From NCBI RefSeq assembly GCF_008831285.2, contig NC_045146.1:10304972-10368971 (forward strand): a DNA stretch of 64,000 nt, in the 5' to 3' direction. The stretch comes from Nymphaea colorata. Lineage: Eukaryota; Streptophyta; Magnoliopsida; Nymphaeales; Nymphaeaceae. The notes under the pieces were generated by a model that had not been told where the DNA came from, ran no database searches, and saw only the letters and a list, made by a program, of their open reading frames with translations. A program made the translations under genes and the position numbers. Shown here one piece after another: positions 23,201-36,500 of this stretch. Every line of letters begins with the position of its first letter. Positions within the stretch are counted from its first letter, which is position 1.

Positions 23201-26200
23201 TAATTTAGTTTTTGTTTGATTTCTTTTTGCTCAGTAGAACATGTTTCCATGTTTTCTTCACATTACTGGTTTAAAATTTCTCATGATTTTCAGGTTCTAG
23301 CCATGACGGAAGATATTGGGCTTGTTATTGATGCATTAAAGGACTCAAATGAAGTAGAATTGCGGGTAACATTTTGACCTGTTCTTAACTTCTGTCGAAG
23401 TTGTTGATGTACTTTGACGTGTCATTTTCTCATCATGTCTTTGTCTGTATTGTTTGGCAAGTTACAGGAGAATATGATGAGGAAAAGCAAAGACTGGGAC
23501 AAGTTTCTTGGTCCCTTGCCCGATGATGCACCGTTACCATCTTCACATGCTGCACAAAGCCATGTTACTATAACAAAATCTAGTGGTGTAGGAGATGAAT
23601 CACAAGAGGCTGAAGAGCTGGCTGAACATCATGAAACATCTGATAGTGTGGATAATGGGACATCAGCTAAAGCTGACGTAGTTGCAGAAACTCTTCATGA
23701 AGTGCCTAACAATGTTCATAACCAGTTAAAAGAACTGCATCATGAAACTTCAGAAAATGAAGAGGAGGGCAGAGGTATGCTATCACAACATGCTTGTGAA
23801 ATTGAAAATGCATCTCCAAGCTCTTCCATGAAAAAAAAAGAGAAAGACATCTCTACTGATGTACAAAAGGCATCTGCGATAATGACTAACAAGAGTAATG
23901 TGGAAGTAGGTAATGGCAGTGTCCTGTCTAATGTCAGTGAATGTAGTAAAATTCCAGGTTATTACCCTGGTAGCAGAGGTTTTTGTGAAGCATCTGTATC
24001 TTCATCTACCAGTTCCTTGGGTAGGTCGGAAGTGGTAGTAAATGATTCTCTTGTAGATGGTCCGTCTATGTATAAAGGGGATCAGAGCACCTTCCTTCTT
24101 GATGAAGAGCTTGAATTGGAGCCAACGAGCAGAAGGGATCATCTATCGTCTGGTAGAAGGTAATCCTATTTTCTTCATTTTCTGGATGCCTCATATTTGT
24201 TTAATTCTGCAAGTAGAAGTGCAGGAGGCTCAAAGTGGTGGAACCTTACTTTTTGGCTTGCCAATTTTCAACATAGTACTTCTGTGTCGCTAAAGGCTTT
24301 CCATGCTCTGAATTATGTTTTCATGTTAATAAGACAACGATAAACTCTTCTTAGTGCATAAATTTTTTTCAAAGCTTCATATGGAATTCTGTATGGGACA
24401 TGCACGTTCACTTTACCTATGCAGAAATTGAAGTGTTTACTTGCAAATTATCCATAACCCTTGGTGGATATTATGTTTAAGAACTTCTCTTCCGGTCCTT
24501 CAGTGGTTCACCACCCTTTCTTCCTTTCTGTATATATCACTTTCATATGCTTAAATAAAACTACACACACATGTTTGACTTTTGAACATTTAATGAAAAC
24601 ATGCAAGGTTTATATGTTACGTTTGTCGGCTTGATTTGCAATTTTGCATATTAAAGGTTAAAACAAGGATCAAATTTAAGCGTGTCTTGGTTATACCAAA
24701 AGTTGAGCATGTATTTGTAAGTTTTCAGTGTCTAAAAGACCAAGGCGTGATGACATCAAAGATATGCCCTTAAAGACAGCAATTTTTTCTGCTAAGCATC
24801 CTCATTGTTATTGACTGAGACATTGATGCAAAAAATGAGCTGAATATAGGAGAACCCACGTCCAAACAGGCTAGTATCTATTTAATTAAATGAGGCATTG
24901 ATTCTTGGAATCTTATTCTCTTCTACTTTACTGCATTTGTTTACGCTGTAAGTTCATACGCATGAATCTAAAATTTGCTACTCAAGTTTGGTAGGTAAAT
25001 TGAACGTGTTGTCACATGGTCTTTATTATATTATTTTCACGAGTATTGCCGTTTTTTTTCCCAAAAAAAGGAAAATCCAGGAGAATAAACAAAATAAAAA
25101 AAATGAAAAATTCATGATATTTTGAAATAAACACCCGAATGAGAATGTCACGTTCTTTTCTCTTTCTTTTGCACATTTTTGAAAGGAAAAATGCATTTAA
25201 TATATTTAAAATTTCGGAGATTCTTCCAACTATTTTGAATTTTTATGAATATTCTTTGTAGAAAAATAGGAACTAATGTTTTATCTTTTATTTTTAATAT
25301 ATATATTCTTTAATTCTTGATGTTTTCCCAAGCAAAAAATGTTATCCGATTAATATGGAGAAAGCCTCACCATTAAAACCTGAGCAGGATATCTGTGATA
25401 AAATGTGCAAATGCAGCTGTAACATTTTTCAAAAAAGCTATGGATGAGGTGGCAATATAATTAAATAAATCAATAAATATATATGTATATATATATATAT
25501 TTATTTATACATATATCATAGCCACAAATGTCGTCCTTGGGTTTTTAATGGTAAGGTTTTTCTTGGGTGTTTCTTCGCAAAGTCGGTAAAATATTAAGAT
25601 CTCCATAAATTTTTTAAAAATGACAAGAATTTTAAAAATCAGGTAAAATAAAGCTAATAAGAAACTAATAAGAAGACACTAAAAGAAACTAAAAAACTGT
25701 TTGAAATAATAATAGTGATAAAAACGATAATAAACAATTTCGTTTAAGTTTAATACGCATAGCTACAAATACCGTGATATTTTCGAAAATAATTAACAAA
25801 AAATGAAGAAAACAGAAAAAGGAAAAATATCGCGATATTTTGAAAAAATCATTAAAAATCAATTTATCACATTTTTAACGCAACTTTATTGCGATTTTTT
25901 CATTTATTTTTTATTTCATTTTCTGTTTTTATTGTATTGACTTTTGTTTGATTGTTTTATTTCTTCTTCTTTTAGGCATTTAATATGACCTACTAAATGC
26001 AATACAATATATATTAGTTTTTTCATTTCTTGTATTTTTACTTAATATTTTGATTTTTTATTTTTGTAAAAACTCTGAAATTTTCCCGAGAAAACAACTT
26101 TGCAGGAAAATGCCCAAGAAAAACCTTGGCAATAAAAACCTGAGAATGATATTTGTGGCTATGGTTTAAAGGTGAATCCATGATACCACTAGAATGATAT

Positions 26201-27656
26201 AAATAATGTAGTTTGAGTAAAAGGTGAATTCATGATGCCACTAATCTCAAACAAGAGAAAGCAAAAAAGAAAAAAGCTATTTTTCACGTTCTTTTCAAAA
26301 GGATACGCCTTTTTGAGCTTTTCTCATTCTTGTCATTTTTCTTGGTATCACTATATTTTCAAAAATATCATAGTATTTGTATATATATATATGTGTGTGT
26401 GTGTGTGTTTATATGTATGCCTAATTTATGTTGCTTATGTTTAATTTTCATTGTTGTTATGTGTTGAATTTTATTTCTTAGTCAACTGTTTATTTGTTAT
26501 ACGTCTAGCATGTTACTTAATTATCAAGTTCTGACTCATCTGGTCTTTTTATCTTTACTTTTTTTATTTTCCATTTTAGCTTTTCACTTAATTGAGCTTT
26601 TCATTTAATTTATTATTCCCTATTTTCAAGTTTTTTCCTTTTCTGTTTGGAAATTCCTAAGATTTTCCTAAAGAAAAATCCTCACCAAAAAAGAACCTTG
26701 CATTGTAAGGCCTGATAAGTATATTTGTGATGACAGTTATACACACAGACACGTAACAACAACAACAACAACACACAGGCACACAAACATGAAATTTATA
26801 CTATTTTTAGTAGAAAAACATTGAATAACATTCATATTTTTTTTTAAGTTATAAAAGGAAAAAGAGAAAGTACAGTAGTACACATTCCAAATGTAGTACT
26901 TTCTGAAAAGGGGAAAAAATTGTTATGACAATGATATTGCGATATATGCTTTCTGAAATATTTTGGAAATGTGAAAAAATTTTGTCGATAATGTTGGCCT
27001 GGCCTGCAGTATACTGTGTGGTTTGTTTTGAAAATATTGTCCATATATATGAACGAAAAGGGGTAAGGGATAAAAACCTGTCCTCTTGAATTTGTGCTAA
27101 AAAAATGTTTCAAACAAACATTTTTGGTGTCAGTTATTTTTGTAAAAAATATTGATTTTTTTACTATAAAAATTTTGATGTCATAAGAGCCATTCATTTC
27201 TCGATTATTAAAAAACATTAGTAGATTAAAAACTAACTAACTTAATATATGTTTCTCTACGAAATCACTCTTTAACTTTTAAGCTATGTCTGACGGGTAC
27301 TGCTCAAATGGTGCAGTATTCATACCAACTTGGTACGGTACAGGTACCCATACTGGTACAGTACTGAGTACAGTCAAAATAGTACTGGGTAGGGTCAATG
27401 TACCCAACACCGTATCCATTTTAAGTCTTGGTCAAAGTTGACTGAGTTTGTTTTTGTCTGGAATTTAGGGTTTTTTAATACTATTTAATACAGTAACAAT
27501 GAAGGTTAACTCTATACTTAATGCTGTAATAATGAAGATACTATAATAATGAATGTTAATTTTATAATAATGAAGATTAAATAAAAAGAGATGTGATAAA
27601 GAGGGGGGGGGGGAGAGAGAGAGAGAGAGGGATAGACCTAAAAAGAAACGTGAAAA

Positions 27657-27697
<41 letters not shown>

Positions 27698-28032
27698 CCC
27701 AGTTTATGAACCTACTATATAGAAACTGTATTAATGAGGGGATCTAATGGAAAATGTCTGTATTTTGATTTGTAAATAACTTCAATATAACTTCTAAATA
27801 AAACTTTCATAAAAAAAACTAATTTTTTCATAAACTATAAACAACTAAGCAAGTAAAAATCAAGATACTAGAAAAAAAACATTAACTAGTCATATATGGC
27901 TGTACCTCTATACCCAAGTTTCTTGAAAATGCTCCATATCCGTACCTATGTAACATAGCTCTTAAGATCACATCTATAAGGTTAGATTATAAAAAAATAT
28001 TTTAGTAATTAATTTGAATGGGTCTGATTTTT

Positions 28033-28089
<57 letters not shown>

Positions 28090-31000
28090 TATATATCAGC
28101 AACTGTTTGCGTGGATGAGATTTATGATATTTTCTGTCTATGTTACATGGACTTACTAAAACAGCAAAGCATCCAAGTTGAGGTCATTGTTGTCATTTTT
28201 AATTTTTTAGAAATGATGTTTCTGTTTTGCTGCATTTGTTATATTGTTTTTAGTATTTTACTTCATACTTTTGCTGTTTTAATACTAGGTATTGCGTGCT
28301 GCTCTCAACTTTATATATTGCATATGCCATATATTCATATATAGATATATATAGCGTTGATAAGTTCTACACGTATTATTTGTTAGTCGGTCTTATATAT
28401 GTATATTCTTTATATTTGTATAGTTATAAATTTATAATACTAGATATGTAATTACTTTAATGCTTGCTTATTTTATGGGTAACAATGTAAAATTTGAAAT
28501 TAGACTCCAGAGTATGTATATTATATGGAAGAAATAAAATGTTGCAGATTTTGGAATCTAGGATGTCACTTTATATTGTAGTCACAAATAATGTTTCAGA
28601 GTTTTAAATAGCGAGGTTTTTCTCAGGTGTAATACGGCCAACTTGAAAGAAACGGGGAAAAAAGGGAATAATACGGTAAACTTTAAAAAAATTTATTTTT
28701 TTTTTAAAAATCCTGAGAATTAGGAAAAAAACAAAAGAAATGAGAAGCTAATAAGATATCATTAAAAAAGTACTTAACATCATAATCTCATTTCATTTTA
28801 AAAAAAAATCATAATTCATAACTGATAAAATTATAAGAGAAACAAAGACAACTGAAAGTAAGGCCTTATCTGAATAGCTATGCACAGCAGCATAATATTT
28901 ATTCTCACTTCTCCAAACATTGAATCACACGTTTATAAAGTATGAAATATTAACTATTATTAAGTTAAAGTGTTATACTATATTAATCCCTTCTATAGAA
29001 TCAAAACATCTAACTAAAAATCAGTATTCAGCCGAAGAGCTATGCACAAAATATGGTTCCATAGAAATAAAAAAAAAGACATAATGCATTAATTATTCCA
29101 AGGCATAGATAGTCCAAAAACAAAAACCAAAGAGTTTCTGATGGACAGAATGCATATCTCAGCTTCTAACGGACGGCGTTTTTGACGGACATAATGCACA
29201 GCTAAAAGAACCAAAACAACCAACAAAAAGCCAACACACAATAAACTGAAAAATCCAACACAAATAGACTGAAAAATCCAATGCAAATAGACTGAAAAAA
29301 ATCCATCGTTTGTAATCAAACCCTACCGCAGTGGCTGCTGCTCACCAGTCGGAGGCCTGCTGGTTGCTGGAAAACACACCCTTCCATCGGCAAGTACCAC
29401 TGTTGTGGCTGCCGCTCACAGCAAAACGCCCAAGGGAGAAATGCCTGTGAGTTTTTTTCTTTTTTTGGTCGGAAAGGCTTGTCGGAAGTCAGTAATTTAC
29501 AAAGCCTAAAATGACGATGAGTTTTCCCCATTTCTTCGTCTGACTGATTTCCTCGTGTCGATGAAGGTTTTTTAACTTTCTAACTTCTAAGTTTTATTAA
29601 GTTTATTCCACATCCACCATTAATTTTTTTTTAATTACAAATGAGGCCATATCCACCCCAAAAAAAGCATAAAAAAAACACAAAAACAATGCGCTTAAAT
29701 GTTTTTTTCGTGTTTTTTCTCGTTTCTACCATTTTTTTGAAAAAAAAAAACGCATTTTTGGTGTTTTTTCGGGAAATCAGAATCTCACATTTTTTTTCTC
29801 TCGAAAATATCACATTTTTTGTGACTATGCTACACACACACAGACTAACTACCCCGCACCCGCGCCCATGTTTTTCTGAAATTTGCGACACCCTGCACTC
29901 TCACCCACACTCTGCATCCATGTGACATAGCTTTGTATCTGCTGTGAAGTCTGAAAGAGGTCCACATTTTGTTGGTTTGTTCACATCTAACTGGAGGAAA
30001 AGATCCAGAGTACATGAAAAGATTGTAAATATACCCTTAGGTTCATGTATAGCCTACTTTGTGCCATAGTATTATATTATTTATACCATATATATATATG
30101 TCAGCAATATTTATAATTTTTAATAGCATTTGGGGCCTTTTTCTTCTCCACTTGCTTGCTACCTTCCTGATTTGCTCCCCATTTTGTATCCTAGCCTTCT
30201 TCCTTCCCTTCTTGCCTGCTTGCTTTCTTTCATCTTTCACTTGACTGCTTTTCCCCGACCTACTTGCTTGATCTACTGACCCGACCATTTAACTCTTTCC
30301 TATTTTTACTCTTTGCTTGAGTTGGTCACTTACCCATTTAGACACTTGCTTTGGCGGGAGGCTGCATCCACAGAATGCAGTGACCCATTAAGGTTGGGGC
30401 CCACATCAATGCAATGGAAGCAAACTGCATGGACTATGCACATTCCTTGTCTTCCAAATCTAGTGGATCATGGTATCGGAGCTGACACACCCAGTGTAAA
30501 CTGGGGTTGTGCCTGTTCCCTCCATGCAAATACACAGTGCAATAATCTGCGGCATGAGTTCCCTTCCTGGTGTTTCAGGAGTGATACTCTAACACCCTTG
30601 ATGGACTACTTGGTTTCCAAGTGGGACAAATCAAGGCTAGTTGGGACCCAAAAAGAGGTTCAAAACCGAACTTAAGCATTTCAAGTGTTACTTTTAAAGT
30701 GGACAAAATGACAAAAATAGTTGTGCAACTAAAAGGATTTGATGACCCCTTTTTAGTTTCATATGGAAGCCATCTAAAGAAAAAATTGGGTGTTTCCTAC
30801 ATAGGAAACTACTAAGGCCACCTTTAGTTTCATACCTGGCAGCCTAGGTGCATTTCTTGACTGCATCTTTTCTTAGTTAATTTGAACATGAAGTTGCATT
30901 GCTTATTCATTATTTACTACAAAGTTACAAACCACATTTTTGGTTTGGAAAAATGTCTACAGAAATCATGATTTGTTTGGTCAAGGTATTGGACCTGTTA

Positions 31001-32080
31001 GTATTACATGAACCACTCATAAAACATATAAAATTATAAACAAGGCCAAGTCTGATGCATGCTGTCCACTATATAAATTGTAAATATTACATCTGGATTG
31101 TTGGATTTAAGCTATGATACACGGGTACGGCTCTGAGGGTGGAGTACCCGTCTGGTACCGGTACGGGTGCGGTACGGTCAATGTACCGAAGGCCATATCT
31201 GTCCGTTTTTGGATACGGTCAAAGTTGACCGAGTCTATAGTTGTCCGATTTTAATTAAAACGTTTTTTCCATTTTAACTTTTAAAGAACGAATTTAACGT
31301 TAATTTGTTCGAACCCTATCTTTTACGTTTCATTTTTGTCGTTCCACTTCCATCTTCACCCGACGAACGGCAAGTGACGGCGAAGGCAAGTGGTGTCCGG
31401 CGACGGTATTAGCTTTTTTTTCATCGTTTTCTCCATTTCTGTCGAGTTTCTGAAACACGGTGGTCGTGCGTGGCCGACAAACGGTGCTTTTCTTGGCTGA
31501 GCCTTCCATCGTCGCTGTTTTCCATCACTCGCCCCATCTTGCCGCCGCCGGTCTGCCGCTGCTACTATTCCAGAAAGAAAGAGGGAAAGGGAGGGAAGAG
31601 CTAGGGCATCTTGCCGCTGCCGGTCTGCCGCTGTTACTCTCCAAGAAAGAAAGAGGGAAAGGAAGGGAAGAGCTAGGGCATCTAGCTGCCGCCGGTCTGC
31701 TGCTGCTACTCTTCGAAAAAGAAAGAGGGAAAGGGAGGGAAGAGTTAGGGTTTTCAAGAGAGATTTGGGTCTTTTGCCCGCCGGGCCCAAATGGGCCTTT
31801 GAATATAAGTAATTAGAACTCAGATTTTAATGGATTGAGTTCTGGATCTAATAAGAGTCGGACTCACAAACATAGAACAGATCGGAGCATGCTATCTAAA
31901 TGAAGTCATATTAAGGCAACTTCAGATTTTAACAATAGATCCAATCTTGGCCTGAAACTCGAGTATCATTGTCTAAAAACCAGATCTCAGATATATTTTT
32001 AGATAAGAGCACCAAACGAGTTGGATCTTATATATATATATGTGTGTGAATATGTTATACCGGTCCGAATATATATTTTT

Positions 32081-32157
<77 letters not shown>

Positions 32158-33546
32158 GCCGTACCCCCGTACCCAAGTTTTTTGAAAGTAGTCCGTACCC
32201 GCACCCATGTGACATAGGATTTAAGTAAAAAAATGTGCAACTATGTTTTGTAGGCCTCTGGGATTCTGGAAGATTTCTCTCCCTTTAATTGCACACACAC
32301 AAGACACAAAAAAAAAGGAGAGAATGGGATACACAAGAGATTCTGGAGAAATAATTCAGCATCTGTGAACTATTTTAATTTTTATTAATATTTTCTTTAA
32401 TATTTTTTGTTTGTAAGATTTCTTGAAGCATTAATAACAAAAAGTACTTGATTTAACAACCTGTATTTCCAGATTTTTCCGTACATGTTTATATGCCTAT
32501 GCCTCCTGAAAATAGCCGTGTGAAATATTGCAGATACCAGTGACTGACACCATGATGATGATTAATACTATATTTGGTTCAGCGTATGTCATGTTTCCCT
32601 GCTCCTAGTTTTGAACAAATAGTCATTGTTTCTCTTTTTATAGGAATGAGGAAGATGATGATGATATGGATGTTAATGACCATGATGTGCAGCGACTTGT
32701 AATTGTAACTCAGGTCTGGGTGTTCATACTTCCTGCCATTCTTATGAGGATAGGACATGAATAATGACTTCGAAGTTCAATTTTGCATAGATCTTCTTGT
32801 AATGCTTTTTCTTGTGATATACTGCTTGGACAGCCTTGTAACTATTGTAAGGGAAAGGCCATAGACAAATAATGGCAAAAAGAAATTGCTGGAAATTTAT
32901 TTTTGCTATATTGTCCTTTAAAAACAAATGCGGTTAAACTGTTTCATTTCTTGTGTTATTCGGTTACTTGGTTTGGTTTAAAGTTTAGAAACTGGGAATA
33001 TGTTTATATTGGCCTAATGAATTCGTGGCATACGTATTTTCCCCCATGAAGTAATTGGTTGCAGCTTCTTTGTAGTTAGTTTCCTGGAAAGGTTGTGGGA
33101 GGTGCTAAAATAACCAATGCTGCTTTCATTTGTGAATTTTTTTCATGTCAATGCTTACTTTTCATAATCCATAGGGGCCTGTAGTCTTAAAATGCAAATG
33201 GGGATCGCAATTGGGTTATGGTTTCTGTTGCATACTTATCCAGTTGTTTCCGAAACACTGTATGAATAAAAGTTCCGGGTTGACATTGAAGCTCAGCTTG
33301 CAGTTCTGGGCAGAAGTGTGGTTTATGGGGCTGGTTTCTTTGGTTCCTTTTCTGTCTCTCATTTTCTCACATAATTTATCTTTCCCCTCTTGTTTCCCCT
33401 CCAAAATCAGTCTCTCAACTCTAGGATTAGTTAATCATGGGAAGGGGAACTTGACAAAGAGTTCCGTCTCTCTCCCTCCCTTCCTCCCACACACAGAAAA
33501 CATACACAGATAAGCATACAGACCCAACCACACCACACCCCCCCCC

Positions 33547-33582
<36 letters not shown>

Positions 33583-36500
33583 TACATACATACATATCTA
33601 TGTATGTATTCATGGATGCATGTATGTTTATATGTATGTATATATAAACAGAATGATATCATGAACTTTTGCTGCTTCTCTGCAATCAGTTTCCCCATTA
33701 CATGCGGCATCTTTGCAAACAAACACAAAGTTCGAATTTATGTTGTGTTAGCCGGTGCTTTTTCAAGTGTCATCCCCATTAGTTAAATGCAAGGGTTGTA
33801 TGAAGTTTATGGGTAGAAAAGCAATTACTATTCTTTAAGGTGTTCACATTATATGTAATTTTTACTCTTAATGTGGCTTGTCATGTATATAGTGCAGTTT
33901 TTCATGTCAGTGCGTATTTGTGTGGGTTGTGCTATCCCAGCTAGGCATAACCATGCATCATGTTTCTAAGTTGCTTTGCTGTTTGCCTCAGAGCTTCAAA
34001 ACTGGGGAAGGCAACAAAATTCAGGAAAGGGAAGCAAAGGCCATTGCAAGTGAGCTTGTGACTACGATCAATGATGGCCTTTATTTCTATGAGCAGGTTG
34101 ACCCATGAATCTTCTAGTGGATGAACCTTTTTGAATTCTCGGTTGGGGTAGTCCTTGCTTAGTATCTGTGGAATTTGATGCTATTTTAGGTTATTGAACA
34201 GTTTAATGAAGAACTTTGATTTTTTTTTGCATGCAGGAATTGCATGCCAAACAGTCTGAGAGTGCACAAAAGTGTCTCTCTGGTTTTGATGTGAAACATG
34301 GGGATGCTAAGTCTTGTGGTCTTACTCCTGGATTTCTGTCATCAAGGCCCAATGCTGCCTCTGGTGGGACCACTACCAATGAAGACAGGCATTCTAATGC
34401 TCGAAGGAGGACTAATAAAGTCAATAACAAGTCTCATTCCCAACAAAGTCCGCGCTTGTTTCCTGGTAATTTTAAAGTCCACAATGTGGGTCGCAACGTG
34501 TATGGTGTTGTGTCTGAAAGCCCACCGAGTAACTCAGTTGGCTTTTTCTTTGGATCCACGCCACCTGAAAACTTTTGGTGAGTTCTCTTCTGTTGCATTC
34601 ATTATGTAGCAACACATACATTTTTGTTTATCATACTTATAATCCTAAAACACTTTCAACCATATTCTGTTCTCAGCCTGGCATCATCAAAGTTAAATAA
34701 TGCTTACAGTAGCTCTCCAGTAAGCAGTGTAGTTTCTGGAAGCAGCCCACCTGTTGGTTCTGCACCAAAGTCTTTCCCTCCATTTCAGCATCCTAGTCAC
34801 CAGCTTTTGGAAGCAAATGGTTTCAAGCAGCAAAAGTAAGTTATTTTGTGGATTAAGTGTGCATCGGTATCAGAAAAGTGGCATGAGAGGGTTTCTTGAT
34901 ACTTGATTCTTTGGTTACATATGCCACTCGTTTGTGATGGCTGTTTCTTTTAGGTATTTGAAATACTACAAGGGTTCTCTAAATGATCGTAAGAGAATGG
35001 GGGTTGGTTGCAGTGAGGTTAGTCATGTTTTCTGTTATTTTTCTAAGATGTTCTGTTTCTGTTCATATTATCCAGTGACTCTAGTTCAAATCTGGCGATG
35101 TGTTTAAGTAATGTCTCTGAAACGCACACCTCGTGGCAATTCTAACCTAAGGCATAGTGTTTTTTGTTTATGCAACCCACAACTTTTTCTTTTGAGCAGT
35201 ATGTTCACGTGTTATCTGGGGAATGAAGGCATAATGCCAAAAAGACAGATGTTCATCACGTGTTATCTGGGGATACTGGCTGTGACACTGAATAAATACG
35301 CAGGTCGCTTGGTACAAGTGGAGTTTGCTTTTTGAAAGGAATGAAGACATAGATTGGCATTGTCATCCTTTTCTGCCTGAGATTTTAAAGAAGCTTCTGG
35401 AATTCTTTTAAGTGTGCATCTTATGGTGCATTAGTTTCTTAGACAGCCAGTTGGTTTGGTGCCAAGGGAGACAGGAAGATAGATGCATTACTAGGAATTA
35501 GGTCTTGTTAAGCTTCAGTGTTTCAGTTATCAATTTGAGATCCTTGAGAGAAGGAACTTTATTTTTGTTTTGTATGCACAGTATGTTTCTTGACATTTTT
35601 CCATGAATGCACTATATCTAAGTACATTTTTTGTGGTGGATATGCTTGGAATGTAGGGTTCAGAAACACATGCTTCTTTTAGGTGCTTCTGTTAGCCAAG
35701 CTAGATATTCTGTTCAATAGGGAGCTTAGAACTGTCGCATGATCGGAGGCCCTGGAAATCAGATATTATATGTCATGGTTGTGTAACTTGCTGTGACTTA
35801 CCTTTTCCAATAAATGAACTCATTTGTTACACTTTTCTCATTTTTTATAGTAGCATATCTTAAACAGGTGATTTTCTTGTCTAAGTGACAACAAAATGAA
35901 GTCTATTTGTGTGGTAAGAATGACCAGTGGGATATGCATATGTTGACTCGGGATAACACTAGTAAACATAAGCATAGTATTCTCTAACTAAAGAGAGAGG
36001 AATCAGATTCACGGAAGCAAGGTGTGTGTCTCGAATTTATGTGGGATTTATCGGCAGTGACCATCATGGAGATTGAGAAGAGAAAGAATTCCTCACGATA
36101 CATGGGATTTTTTTGCGAATTGCTGTTATTTTAGTGCATGATGTGGAAGGTTAGGATCTGGTTGGTAGATTGAGTATACTTACACCTGTGAAGGTGAGCT
36201 ATGATCTTCATAAGCCGTGAAAACAGTCCTGGACAAGTGGTCATGTTTGGAAGTGACCTTATCAGAAAAACTTGTGGACATGTTTGTAAGGGTGAATGTA
36301 GAAATTGCATTTCGTTTGCCTCAAGGCTTTCTTGTTTTCGCGAAGATAATGGATTTCTTTTGCTTGTCAACAAAGAAGGTTTGCTCACTAAGCAAGAGGT
36401 GGCATCTGTTTATACTCTAGAAACTAGCGGAATTGTCTATTAGGTGCTTGACACTGTCTGCTTGATAGTCTTTTTGCTGGCACGTCTGCCTAATAGTCTT

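Larger units (their letters stand above)
24160..32643 (+). other. LARP1 intron 6 (8.5 kb), built largely of transposon remnants
   Basis: It runs from the gtaatcc donor to the tttttatag acceptor. It contains a long-TIR element (25517-26163) and partial relatives of it (about 25330-25405, 26640-26735, 28575-28680), two sibling hAT-like elements (27284-27958 and 31112-32217), microsatellites, and a possible LTR-element fragment around 30471. The rest is AT-rich and unassigned. I found no skipped exon; exons 6 and 7 join in frame as RRNEEDDDD. Confidence 0.75.
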
